Below, piece after piece: positions 1-9,683 of a stretch of 42,297 nt of DNA. The stretch is from contig MNCI01008086.1 of NCBI GenBank assembly GCA_015680685.1, positions 714,133 to 756,429 of the forward strand. Direction: 5' to 3'. A program made the position numbers and the translations under genes. The stretch is from Gnetum montanum (Eukaryota > Streptophyta > Gnetopsida > Gnetales > Gnetaceae). A model generated the notes under the pieces. It was not told the DNA's origin, ran no database searches, and was given only the letters and a program-made list of their open reading frames with translations. The first letter of the stretch is position 1. Each line of letters begins with the position of its first letter.

Positions 1-470
1 AGGCATCGTAGAAGGCTTGTAAATGTTGTTGCAGATCTAAGTCATAGCCTCCTAAAAAATTGGGAAAATTGTTTAAACCAAGCCTGGGTAGGCGGCTCTT
101 GATGATGCCTATGGGAGATTCGAATAGCCTCTTGTATTTGCATTAGGATTGTAGTGGCTAGTGGTGGTTCATCTTCATCAAGTAAGTTATGCTTTTGTGC
201 GTTGGGATGATGTTTCCTTCATTTATGTTTATAAGAGAACCCCACCTCAGGTTGCGTACTCCAATCTTCATTGTCATGTAATTCATTGGTTCTCCAATGA
301 ATTTTCTTACTAGGTGTGGAATTATTATAGTCTTGTAGGAGAGGCATGATTGTGAAATTATGTGTGACTTTATATGTGACTTCTTATAATTATTTTTTTC
401 TTAAAAGATATATCATTAATTCCTATACATTGACCTTGTATGATACAACTAATTTAGATAACTAACACTG
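1..470 (-). pseudogene. Leader and gag-like remnant of LTR element family 1
   Basis: This is internal sequence of the minus-strand family 1 element whose 5' LTR is at 490-1281. Downstream of the primer site (reading right to left) lies an AT-rich leader. A short open stretch at about 92-218 on the minus strand then contains LLDEDEPPLATTILMQIQEA followed by WFKQFSQFFRRL. This acidic-to-basic, Gln-rich composition is gag-like, but I recognise no defined domain. The frame is open for only about 40 codons and runs off the left edge in a changed frame. The assignment to gag rests mainly on its position about 250 bp after the primer site. Confidence 0.35.
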
Positions 471-488
471 TCCCTAGCAATGGCACCA
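471..488 (-). promoter_or_regulatory. Primer-binding site, tRNA-Asp type (decayed)
   Basis: On the minus strand this reads TGGTGCCATTGCTAGGGA, one base after the LTR end. It matches the 3' end of plant tRNA-Asp at 14 of 18 positions. All four differences are transitions at CpG sites of the expected sequence. This is where minus-strand cDNA synthesis would start, and it sets the element's orientation as right to left. Confidence 0.75.
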
Positions 489-1209
489 ATGATGAGTGAC
501 GAGGTACCCCTACACTCAACCATATGAATATGAACGTTTCACGCACAATCTAGTCAAACTCCACAGACAGACTAGTTGTGGTTTCAAGATAGTTATCCTT
601 AGGTCGCAGTTCACTATCTTTCCATTTGTACTAATGTTAACTTTGTCACGTATGGTTTGGTCCAAAATGAGATGTATGATGTGTTCCTATACTAATGTTA
701 CTCCTGGGTGTAATGGAAAATGATATTAACTAAGCTAAGGGAGAGAGGGTGAGAGAGAATCTAAGATAGCCTAAGTGCGATGAGCATCTGTTCCTCAATC
801 ATCCATACACATCTTGGACCTCATGCACAGCTACCACTAGGATTACCAAGCGTAGATCCTAGGTACACTACTGGGTTACCAAGTAGTCACACTTAAATGC
901 TCATAATCAAGTTGTACTCATTCCAGGTTTAATAGGGATTTAGGGTGAAGAGATATTAACTAAGAAAGTCGTAAATAATAATTAAGTAAATAATTAAACT
1001 AAGTGAATGCTACAATGATGAAGTAATTTCGATCTTTATTTCTGGTCATGTGCATGTCCAAGTACGCCACACTCAAATAAGGATGTCGTACAATTACAAT
1101 CACCACACTGCGGGCATGCACTAGGGGGAAATGGTTAAGAGAAGAACTACTTAAAACTAAACACTTAAAGCTAAGAACTAAAAACTGCCTACCAAATCTA
1201 TCTACCTCT

Positions 1210-1218
1210 TATTTATAG
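1210..1218 (-). promoter_or_regulatory. TATA box in family 1 LTR copy 1
   Basis: The minus strand reads CTATAAATAAGAGG, a good plant TATA box in the LTR, at the same place as in copy 3 (41061-41069). It supports minus-strand transcription of the element. Confidence 0.6.
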
Positions 1219-1233
1219 ATGAGGAGATAGGCT

Positions 1234-1258
1234 GCAATATCGCGTATGCAATATCACG
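1234..1258. promoter_or_regulatory. Decayed U3 palindrome of family 1 LTR
   Basis: This is a degenerate version of the double GCGATATCGC palindrome that is perfect in copy 2 (21094-21117). It lies just upstream (minus-strand sense) of the TATA box. Here several CG dinucleotides have become CA or TG. Confidence 0.5.
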
Positions 1259-1281
1259 GCCAATGAAATGATAACTCATCA

Positions 1282-1651
1282 ACAAGAAACCTTGTAGACA
1301 TCATTGGTGGAAGGGAAGATAATGTATCTACAAGGAGCATCTCATCCCCAAACCCCTCAAGATCTGGTACAAGGTTCAACAAGGCACCACACTAAAACTA
1401 TCCAATCCTAGTTTCCTACATAGCTATGACCACTATAGAATCAAGCCCATGTAGTTCTCCAAGTGAGGGTAATATAAAGAGGACTTAGAGGGAGATGTAA
1501 TAGGAGGGAGTCCTATTGTTGGCTTGGTACCACCAAGCTAGGATGGATTTTCTAACACTTGAGTACCTCTCAAGGGCACATCAGAGTGTTCCATGATCCC
1601 TAAGCCATGTGGAGGGACTAGGAAAACCTCCATCCTAGGACCTCTATCACA
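1282..1651 (-). mobile_element. Chromovirus 3' LTR, truncated
   Basis: This matches 7058-7427 of the right LTR. Its end ATCACA meets the polypurine tract at 1652. The other end was lost to the family 1 LTR that stops at 1281. Shared marks include the short inverted repeat GCTTGGTACCACCAAGC. Confidence 0.7.
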
Positions 1652-1664
1652 ATCCTCCCCCACA
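1652..1664 (-). promoter_or_regulatory. Polypurine tract of chromovirus
   Basis: The minus strand reads GTGTGGGGGAGGAT, immediately before the LTR start TGTGATAG. This G/A-rich run is the usual plus-strand priming site of Ty3/gypsy elements. A weaker version (TAGGAGAGGAT) is at 7428-7440. Confidence 0.65.
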
Positions 1665-1806
1665 CAAAAGAAGCAATGTCCTCAGAGTGGAGCCTAGGAT
1701 AAGCTTTGAGACTATAATTCAAGTATGGATTTGGAGCTTCACCAATTCCAGGGAGTCCATCAATGCAATTGATGGCAAGCTTGAAGAAAGGTACCAACCC
1801 CAACAC
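1665..1806 (-). pseudogene. C-terminal end of chromovirus Pol
   Basis: The minus-strand frame ends with YPRLHSEDIASFVWGRIV just before the polypurine tract. Ty3/gypsy Pol proteins of chromoviruses end in this way, with a run like W-E-...-FP-..-LEDK after the chromodomain. The repeat at 7441-7560 encodes the related YPRLYFKDITSFV and then a TAG. Only about 60 codons are open. The chromodomain core is not recognisable, so the chromovirus label is an inference from this tail and the tRNA-iMet primer site. Confidence 0.5.
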
Positions 1807-2007
1807 ATGATATGTCCTTCCATCTAAGGCCTTGCATGAAATGCAAATGGCACTTGAAGAAACCCAAAAAAAATTTCTACTCTATGACAAGAGGGATAAG
1901 TTCAACCCAAAGGACCAACATCTCTAAGGCATCCCCTAGATTCATCTCTTAATTAGGTCTAAAGACTTATCTTTCTGCAGAGATCCATACCTATGCAAGA
2001 AGACGTA

Positions 2008-5000
2008 CTCTTCTTCCACAAGTCCAACCATGTTTTGTCTTGAATGGCTTCTCAAAATCTATTGATTCTATTCTTTTTTTCATTAATTTTGAAGGCTCAC
2101 TAGGACCACTTTCAACCTTGGTGATGGACTTGAAAAACTATATCTGAAAGAAAGTACATGCTCCAAAAGAGCCCTACCTCAGCAAGTAATTCAAACTTGC
2201 CAGAACCCCAAGTTCTACTTCTGGCATCAAGACCCATGGGGTGTTGCTAGTTTAGCCATCAATGGACTAGATGGCCATGACCATATCATCAACATATTTT
2301 CTTTATTTTCATGCATCAACATCTATTTAGGTTGGTAGTAAGGGAGTTGAGAATGATTGCCCTTCGAAATAAGGTATAGAGGTAGATATCTTGAATCTAA
2401 CCTTGTCATCTATAGATGTACTAGCACAGTAATCCTCATTTTCATCATCCAACATTATATCCCATATTCACAACAAGGGAGAAGGTCCAAATTTTTCTTG
2501 AAAAAGTTTCCAAGAGGTTATAGCATGCTATCCCAATCTATCATCAACATCCTTTGAGTATGTTGAACATGAAGAACACTTGCTTGAGTGCTTGAATAAG
2601 TGAAGGACAAGTCAGGTAGCCAAACTCAAGGAAATTCTTCATACACATGTTTCATGCTGATTACTTCCACATGATTTATTACAACTATCATATCTTGTTT
2701 ATTAGAGAGGATAAATTACACTTACATCTTATAACCTAGCCTTCCCACTCATAGAGGTTGAACAATCACTAATTTATGAGCACTTAGTCCAAGGAAGCAT
2801 GTATAATAACCTTTAAGGATAACTACTGTTATGAATTTTCTAGGAAACACATAGGTTTCTAGAATTTGAATTTTCCTACCATGCCATGAATTACCACAAC
2901 TCCCAATCAACATATCTCATTGGATTTTTGAACCAAAGGGAAGATCTTCATTAGGAGGTTCCTTCCATAGGTAGGGACAACAACTTGGCTACATTGGAGC
3001 CATGGTACATGCCAAAGTAGTCCACATAGCCAACATAATCATATTTTCCAACTACTACCAAATCAAGGAAGATATAGATTCATAGGTCTTACCCACATTT
3101 GATCCCACCTCAAAGCTTGACTCAAAAAGCCAAAGAGTTCATCCCCCAAAATTTCTAAGAGAGGGGTTCTATTTCATCATAGGAGGTATGGTTTTTTGTT
3201 TCATATAATCCAATCCATCCCATTTACAACATTTTTGGTGAACTAGGCCACACCACTACCTATTATGATCATTTTCCAACCAACAAACTTGAGAATCATC
3301 AAGAATAGTTTACCCAAAAAAGGACTAGGTCCTCAAGACAATTTGAGATTACAACGAATGGCTATTTCCATCATCAACTACCAACTCAAAATAATCCATG
3401 ATTCATCTCTAAAGGATTTACAATAAGGAAGGTCTACTAGAGAACCCCAACAAGGAAGTCCCTTTGAAGCCCAAAAATTAAGAGAGAGTGCATGATATGA
3501 CACCCTGCTTACAAAAGAAGATGCATATGCACTAAGTTTACATTAATCACATGGTCTCACAAGGAGATCCCATGAATTTGAATATAATAGAAATATCCTA
3601 TCTTTGAAAACCAATCTCAAAATTCTAGACACTTGGAATCATTGCTTGGAACAAGTCCCAAACATCAATTTGCTTTTGGATCCCAACTAGAAGAATAACT
3701 ATCTTGATACAACTCACATTGTTCTATCAAAAACTATAGAAAGTATCCATCAGAATGGAAAAATGGACCATGAAATTTAGCTAGAGATTCACTATGAAAT
3801 AGAGTGCATGGTTATTTAATCCCATAATAGATGTTAAGATACTGAAATAATCAATGATACACTAGAGAGATGGAGTGACACACCATAGACCATAAAAGCA
3901 CCATAAGCCCTAAGTGATGAGAGTGCAGGCTCAAGTGTTTTTCACCACATAGAGGTCCACCATGTAAGGAATCCAAGAGAAATCAATGATTTTCATAACT
4001 ATAACACCATTTCTTCAAGGATAGACCACGATCCCAATGCTTGTAAAAACTACCCTAAAGACGAGATCCAACCATGAAAGAAAGAGTCTAGGTACTGATA
4101 CCCAAAACTCATCTCTACCCCATAGCTGGTTATGACAACATCACATTTGATTTGGATATTCAATCTACCATTGTAATTTACATGGTCACCACAAACCACC
4201 TACTATCAAGATTAAGTTCATCAAAAAAATTGTTTGAATTTTAGGCTACATTCCACCATAAATCACTCATGAATAAGAATTCTGTTAATAAAGGAATCCA
4301 AAAGAAGGGGTTTCTCAACTTATCCTATCTCAAGAATGATCATGAAAGGACATATCATCATGGCCTACCAAGATCACAAAAATAAAAAGCATTAGTTTGA
4401 AAGCACCACAGATAAGAAAATGTCTTGGCCTCCTTATTACAACACTATTTACAAAATAGGATTTTTGATAGAGCTTTTAGAAGATCTCATATTGAGGGAC
4501 AAAGGCTACTTTGAAAACATAGAGAGAACGTACTTGAAGGATAAGCATAGGAAAATACCATACATCAAGTTTGGCCTTGTCACAGGGTGTGGCATAGGCC
4601 TAAAATAAGGGAACAACTAATCCACATAGGGAAACAACATTTAGCACTTCTATGTGCATGATCTGTTGAAGTTGAATACATCACAACATTACAATATTAC
4701 ATACTTGAAGGTAGGAATGCATTTTCTAAGCAAAATACATGACATTCAAGAATGCTATCCAGGCCTAGAAGGCTATAGGAAAAACTACCTAAGCCCATCC
4801 TAAGTTGAAGGATTTAGGCTACTAGGAACAATACCAAAGCTACATCATTTTTTTCTGAAAAAAACTTGTTTTTGTCTCTACATATATGCATCCACTACAA
4901 GACTACCATCGAAAGAAAATGAACTGGGATGTGAATGTAGCAATTGAATAACATAGAATGCCATATGAGAATTCATCACCCACCACAGTGGAACCTCAAG

Positions 5001-6837
5001 ACATTGGGTACTCCTAGGCCACCAGTATCTAGCATAGCCAAGGATACTATTCTATGCCATTTGCTAATCAAATATCCTTAGGGTCTAGGACAAACCATCA
5101 TCCTCTATTAGTGCCCACCTACCTGCAAGAGGTAAAAAAATTATGATGTGCCAACTACTTCACCACAACAAAGGTACTAATAAATCCACAACCCAATGTT
5201 AGGATTCTAAGACCATGTAACAAATTCATGAAGGTCTCAAGAGCACTTATCTTTCCCATAAACATAGTACTCAAAAAATTAACTAAGGTCATCACTAACC
5301 ACATCTTTGTGCCTATGTTGCCTATAAGGCTGAGACAATAGCTTGGAAATAAAAGAGTTAGTAAGAACATGATCAGCACATCATCCTCGTACACAACCAT
5401 CAAGCATGGTCACACAACAGAGAAATAATGATCTCACCATACCATCAAGAGTAAGACCTCAATAACATGCATAGAGATCAATCATGAAAAACTTGATTGG
5501 TAAATTAGATACACTCTTACAAAATAATTTACCATGAGGCACACTTAGAGAGAGAACTAGAACACTCTTAAAATTCCAAAGATTCACATACAACAAATGT
5601 TCCTAGCCACTGACATTGGTTCCCACTAGGATCAAAATCTCAAAAAATTCACAACAAGCATGGGCACTAGAAAATCATTATCTAAACTTGGAACACAGGG
5701 AGGGATACCAAGATTTAGCCAACAATAGTTCTCAACAACAAAGATTCAATTCTCACTACAAAGAGCAACATTAGAGTGGATGTGTCCACAAGGAAACAGT
5801 CATCAAAAGAGGTGAGATCTCAATAAGAACAATCAATAGGATGACCTACACTAGAAGGTCTCCAAATAAAAATTCCTAAAGAAATATCATTAACCAAAGA
5901 AGTGATGCCATAAAACCCATGGCAACACAACAAGCAAAAATCAGAAAATGTAACACCTAAAATGTTTGCAAGGGGAATCATACTCAAGCACAAGAGGTTA
6001 TCAGAATAAGGATCACAATAATTTGGTCTTAGGGATGGTACACATGATCTTAAAATGTATTCTCAACAATCCCAACAACAAGTCATTAGCCAACATAAAG
6101 CACAAAGCCTTGCATTAATGAAGATAGTCACAGTGAGAGGGACACACACATAAAACTCAAAATGCAGCTAAAGAAAGACATGTCCACACAACTAGACAAA
6201 CCTACAATCATAAATACAAGCATATGAAGTCTACTAGCCATGACCTTGATTCACCTAGAATAAGGGTCACTAGGAGAACATGTTCAAAGGCCCTCCATTC
6301 TAAGGTACTAGGGAACCAACATGTCCTTGTTTGTAATTTCCAAACTTACTATATCTAAGGTAAGTAGGGATGCAAGGGTTCTACATCCTACACAATCCAA
6401 TTAATGCTATCTTGATACATGTTGTTTGGGTGGAGATCGAAGTAAAGACTAGGTCCAATTCATCCTAGATGAACCACTAGAGACCAAAGATAAAAGCTCC
6501 TTGAGAAAAAATTTATAAGTTTCCAATAGAGCTTTCTTTAGCCATATTGAAGTAAAACCATAGCTAGTCCAACCGCAAGTAATTCAATGGAGGACAACAT
6601 CACAATGCAATCGTATACATCCTCTAGTGAGAAAAACATACATGGGCTACTAACACTGCAGCATCAATGACATAGCAAAAATATTAAGAGTCTTACCATA
6701 AGGCAAATATTTGAAGAATATACAAGGATATGATCCTATATTACTAGGATATATAACCTGAGGGACTATAAATAAGAAACCTTGAAGGTATAACAACATG
6801 AGAGAGTAACAGGCTTGTCACAACATGATAAAAAAAC
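2008..6837 (-). pseudogene. Eroded internal region of the chromovirus
   Basis: These 4.8 kb lie between the element's LTRs and should have held gag and pol. No frame longer than about 80 codons survives on the minus strand. At 5380-5403 the minus strand reads VVYEDDVLI, which resembles the VVYxDDIL catalytic box of gypsy RT, but the residues downstream do not continue the family pattern, so this may be chance. I could not identify other domains. The region is A/T-rich and looks saturated with transitions. Confidence 0.4.
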
Positions 6838-6849
6838 ACTTTGATACCA
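6838..6849 (-). promoter_or_regulatory. Primer-binding site, tRNA-iMet type
   Basis: The minus strand reads TGGTATCAAAGTG two bases after the LTR end (CATTATTACA). The standard plant initiator-tRNA site begins TGGTATCAGAGC, so only one of the first ten bases differs. Confidence 0.65.
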
Positions 6850-6851
6850 TT

Positions 6852-7427
6852 TGTAATAATGTTTCCTTGAAATTATCTAACACCCCAAGAAACTTCCTCA
6901 TATCTAATGGATTTGGGGTGGAAGACCTAGGGAATATTCCTCTAAACACGTAAGCAACCCTTAGAAGGGAGCATGTAGTGCAACAGGTTCTTAACAAGAG
7001 AGAATACACCTCAAGGAGAACCTCTAAACTTTGAATGAGGACTTAGCAAAAAAGTACATAAGCAACCTTGTAGACATCATCAGTGGAAGGGGAGATGATG
7101 TATCTAGAAGGGACATTTCACCCCTAGACCCCTCATGATCTAGTATAAGGTTCAATAAGGCATTGCACTAGAACTATCCAAATCTAGTTGCCTACATATC
7201 TATGACCACTATAGAATTAGGGCCATCTAGTTCTCCAAGTGAGGGTAGTATAAAGAGGACTTAGAGGAGGATGCAATAGGAGGGAGTCCTACCATTGGCT
7301 TGGTACCACCAAGCTAAGATGGGTTTTGTAATACTTGAGTGTCACTCAAGGGCACATCAGAGTGTTCCATGGCCCCCATGCCATGGGGAGGGACTAGGAG
7401 AACCTCCATCCTGTGACCTCTCTCACA
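6852..7427 (-). mobile_element. Chromovirus 5' LTR (576 bp)
   Basis: It begins TGTAATAATG and ends CTCTCACA on the plus strand, giving the required TG...CA. A tRNA-iMet primer site lies to the left and a polypurine tract to the right. Having both signals on one LTR means internal sequence flanks it on both sides (see the findings on tandem arrangement). Confidence 0.65.
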
Positions 7428-7783
7428 ATCCTCTCCTACACAAAAGAAGTGATGTCCTTGAAGTAGAGCCTAGGATAAGCTTTGAGAGTATACTTCAAGT
7501 ATGGGTTTGGAGCTCCATCAATTCTAGGGGGTCCATCAACTTAACTAATGCTAGGCTTGAAGAAAGGTACCAACACCAACACCTAATACATCCTTCCATC
7601 CAAGGCCTTGCATGAAACACAAAGGGCACTTGGAGGAACTTAAAAACATTTCCTACTTTGTGACAAGAGGGATAAATCCCACCCAAAGGGCCAACAGCTC
7701 TAAGGCATCCCCTAGATTTGTCCCTTAATTGGGTCTAGAGACTTGTCTTTTTGCATAGACCCAAACTTATGCAAGAAGATGTA
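7428..7783 (-). pseudogene. Second copy of chromovirus Pol C-terminus plus polypurine tract
   Basis: This is homologous to 1652-2007. It encodes YPRLYFKDITSFV on the minus strand, then a TAG in place of the Trp codon of the left copy. It sits on the wrong side of the 5' LTR for a simple element, so it must be the 3' end of another copy that shared this LTR. Homology stops abruptly at 7783, where copia sequence begins. Confidence 0.6.
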
Positions 7784-7799
7784 GGAAAATGTACACCTT

Positions 7800-8300
7800 T
7801 TTGAAAAGATTTAAGTTCACCACCATTAGTAAATAAAGCATAATACAAAGAATGTGAATACTTTTTTTTTGGTCTATAAGGTTGTGAAGATCTCCTAATT
7901 TAATGTATAGGAGTTATTGGAAGTCCTTCAATATTTGCATCAAATGCAATAACATCACTTATTATTATCTCTATATCATCATCAATATCAACATAAATAA
8001 CATCATTATGAATATATGGTTGAATTTCATGATTATGTTGATTTGAAAATACAAAAACAAGAACATCCACATCCACAATCAATTTTTATAGATTTTTCTT
8101 TTTCTTGTTTCTTATGGGTAAACATCTCACTTTCATTAAATAAAACATCCCTACTTCTAATAGTTTTTTTTTTTTTTTTTGTAAATAGATCCCACAATTT
8201 ATAACCTCTATCATCTTCATTATAACCAAGAAAATCATACATTTGGGATTTTGTATTTAACTTGCTCCTTTTTTCTTTTGGAATTAAAATATAAGCCTCA
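7800..8300 (-). pseudogene. Copia integrase C-terminal region and linker to RT
   Basis: The minus strand encodes CEAYILIPKEKRSKL, DFLGYNEDDRGYKLWD and IRSRDVLFNE. These are the three classic blocks after the copia integrase core (cysteine box with KRSKL, FxGY, and the RSRDVxFNE box). Further left, IRRSSQPYRPKKKYS matches the linker that precedes RT. A poly-T run at 8163-8180 (plus strand) has become a run of Lys codons. The blocks lie in nearly one frame, so this part is less damaged than the rest of the fragment. Confidence 0.85.
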
Positions 8301-8449
8301 CATCTAAAATTTTTTGAATGATTATATAAGATCTTCCTATCTTTTCATAAAACCTTAGGGATCTTACCATTTAGAAGAAGACTTAAAGATTGATTAATCA
8401 AATATACTAATGTATTAGTAGCTTTTGTCCAAAATGGTTTGCCAATACC

Positions 8450-8783
8450 AAATTCTGATAGCATACTTCTAACACATTCCAACATGCCTTTGTTCACCCT
8501 TCAGCAACATAATTTTGTTGTGGTATTCTATGCACAAGTCTTATCTTCTAGATACCATTTTATCTTCAAAATTATTAAAAGCAATAGAGCAGTATTCTCC
8601 ACCATTATTAATCAATAAACACTTAATATATTTTTCAAATTCTTTTTCAACTCTAGCTTTAAATATTTTAAAAATATAAAAAACATAATCTCTAGAATCC
8701 ATGGAATAAAACCAACACTTTCTAGAATAACCATCTATGAATGTAAGAAAATAAAAAGCTCCATCATGAGATTGAACATCCAC
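8450..8783 (-). pseudogene. Copia integrase catalytic core
   Basis: The minus frame 8541-8783 begins MDVQSHDGAFYFLTFIDGYS and holds FIDGYSRKCW, with the first catalytic Asp in TFID. It continues to the INNGGEY box, where family members have SDNGGEY, so the second catalytic Asp is Asn here. Left of it another frame reads HRIPQQNYVAEG, the HTPQQNGVAER box carrying the third catalytic acidic residue. The core normally inserts cDNA into chromosomes; this copy is dead from a lost Asp, frameshifts and stops. Confidence 0.85.
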
Positions 8784-8885
8784 TAGCCAAACACATCTTA
8801 ATATACCATCTCTAATACCTTACCCTATATTATTTTTCCATAACATAGTTGTCAAATAACTCAAGAGATGCATCCTTAAACTTTG

Positions 8886-8970
8886 GAATACAATTTTTAT
8901 CTTGCAGTAATTTCATACCACGTTCACTTAAATGACCTAAGATACTATGCCAAACTTGCAAATCACTCTA
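8886..8970 (-). pseudogene. Copia GAG-pre-integrase box
   Basis: The minus strand encodes VWHSILGHLSERGMKLL, the W-H-x-x-L-G-H-L-S box that precedes integrase in copia polyproteins. Confidence 0.75.
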
Positions 8971-9300
8971 GTTACCAATAAAAGAAGAAAAATATTTTTA
9001 ATTCATGCTACACAATGTATATAAACTTCCATCTTTTTGTCCTTTTAAAAGGGTTGTGCATTTTTTAAAAATATTCTAGGATGACTTTCCAAAAGTTACA
9101 TCACAACCTACATCATTTAATTGTCCTAATGAAAATAAATTCTTTGCCTTACATTATTTAATGTATACTTGTTGCCATCAGATTTCAAAATCATAATATC
9201 TCCAATGTCCAAAATTTTTAAAGAGCGATCATCACCAAGTTACACAAAATCATTCTCAATATTTTTATAATTTGAAAAAAAAAATCCTTTTATGAGGGAA

Positions 9301-9507
9301 AATATGAAATGATGCACTAGAATCTAAAATCCAAACATCTTCATTAATAGACATAACACATACAACACTCATTGTAACAACATTATCAGATGTAGTATTT
9401 AGTTTATAAGAATTATCATCTTTACCTTTTTTAATTTTTCTATTTTTATTTTTTTTAAGGAAATGACAATCTCTCCATAAATGGCTTAGATTTTCACAAT
9501 ACTAACA
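9301..9507 (-). pseudogene. Copia gag zinc knuckle and aspartic protease
   Basis: At 9466-9507 the minus strand reads C-stop-YCENLSHLWRDC, a CX2CX4HX4C zinc knuckle interrupted by a TAG between the first two cysteines. At 9301-9340 it reads DVWILDSSASFHIF, the copia protease active site (usual form DSGAS). The knuckle binds RNA in the gag particle and the protease matures the polyprotein. Both are in the expected order and spacing for one gag-pol frame. Confidence 0.8.
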
Positions 9508-9573
9508 AGGATATTTTCTTCCTTATGATTTTGATCTTCCTCTGCACTCAGATTTTCCTCTACTTGAATTTGC

Positions 9574-9683
9574 ATATTAATCCTTAAACTGAAAGTAAAA
9601 AAGCTTTAATGCAATTGTCAATTAGAATAGATCAAGCATTGGCAACAAAAGCAAGAGGAAGGACATAGTTTAAGGATTAATAT
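9574..9683. repeat. 17-bp inverted repeat at the copia fragment border
   Basis: ATATTAATCCTTAAACT at 9574-9590 is matched by its perfect reverse complement at 9667-9683. The loop is about 76 bases. It coincides with the right edge of recognisable copia coding sequence. Confidence 0.6.

Larger units (their letters stand above)
490..1281 (-). mobile_element. Family 1 LTR, copy 1 (5' LTR, 792 bp)
   Basis: The copy starts TGATGAG and ends CTCATCA on the plus strand, so the termini are inverted repeats of each other. It is collinear with 20432-21245 and 40112-41134; the most obvious shared block is GAGGTACCCCTACACTCAAC near the left end. The tRNA-Asp primer site is directly on the left, so this is the 5' LTR of a minus-strand element whose body lies outside the window. 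It inserted into the 3' LTR of the chromovirus that resumes at 1282. Many CpG sites intact in the other copies are TG or CA here, so this copy looks the most decayed of the three full-length ones. Confidence 0.85.
1282..7783 (-). mobile_element. Decayed Ty3/gypsy chromovirus-like LTR element
   Basis: Two direct repeats, 1282-2007 and 7058-7783, match along their whole length. Within them a TG...CA LTR can be set at 6852-7427 by a tRNA-iMet type primer site on its left and a polypurine tract on its right. The left LTR (1282-1651) is cut by the family 1 insertion. Pol C-terminal coding sequence lies beyond the polypurine tract in both repeats. The body between them, about 5.2 kb, keeps no long frame. 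Class: Ty3/gypsy, probably chromovirus, from the pol tail and tRNA-iMet priming. The right-hand repeat holds pol tail plus LTR, so at least two element copies are joined here. Confidence 0.7.
7784..9590 (-). mobile_element. Ty1/copia retrotransposon fragment
   Basis: Right to left on the minus strand the domains appear in copia order: gag zinc knuckle (9466-9507), aspartic protease (about 9301-9340), GAG-pre-integrase (about 8886-8970), integrase core (8541-8783), integrase C-terminal region (about 8033-8300) and the Arg-Arg-Ser linker before RT (about 7800-7910). RT and RNase H are missing because the fragment ends at 7783/7784 against gypsy sequence. Several frameshifts and stops are present. 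No copia LTR was found. The fragment is strongly AT-rich. Confidence 0.85.

Noticed and set aside
5155-5403. RT catalytic box VVYEDDVLI in the chromovirus body
   Set aside because: The downstream residues do not follow any RT pattern, so I did not call a separate RT domain.
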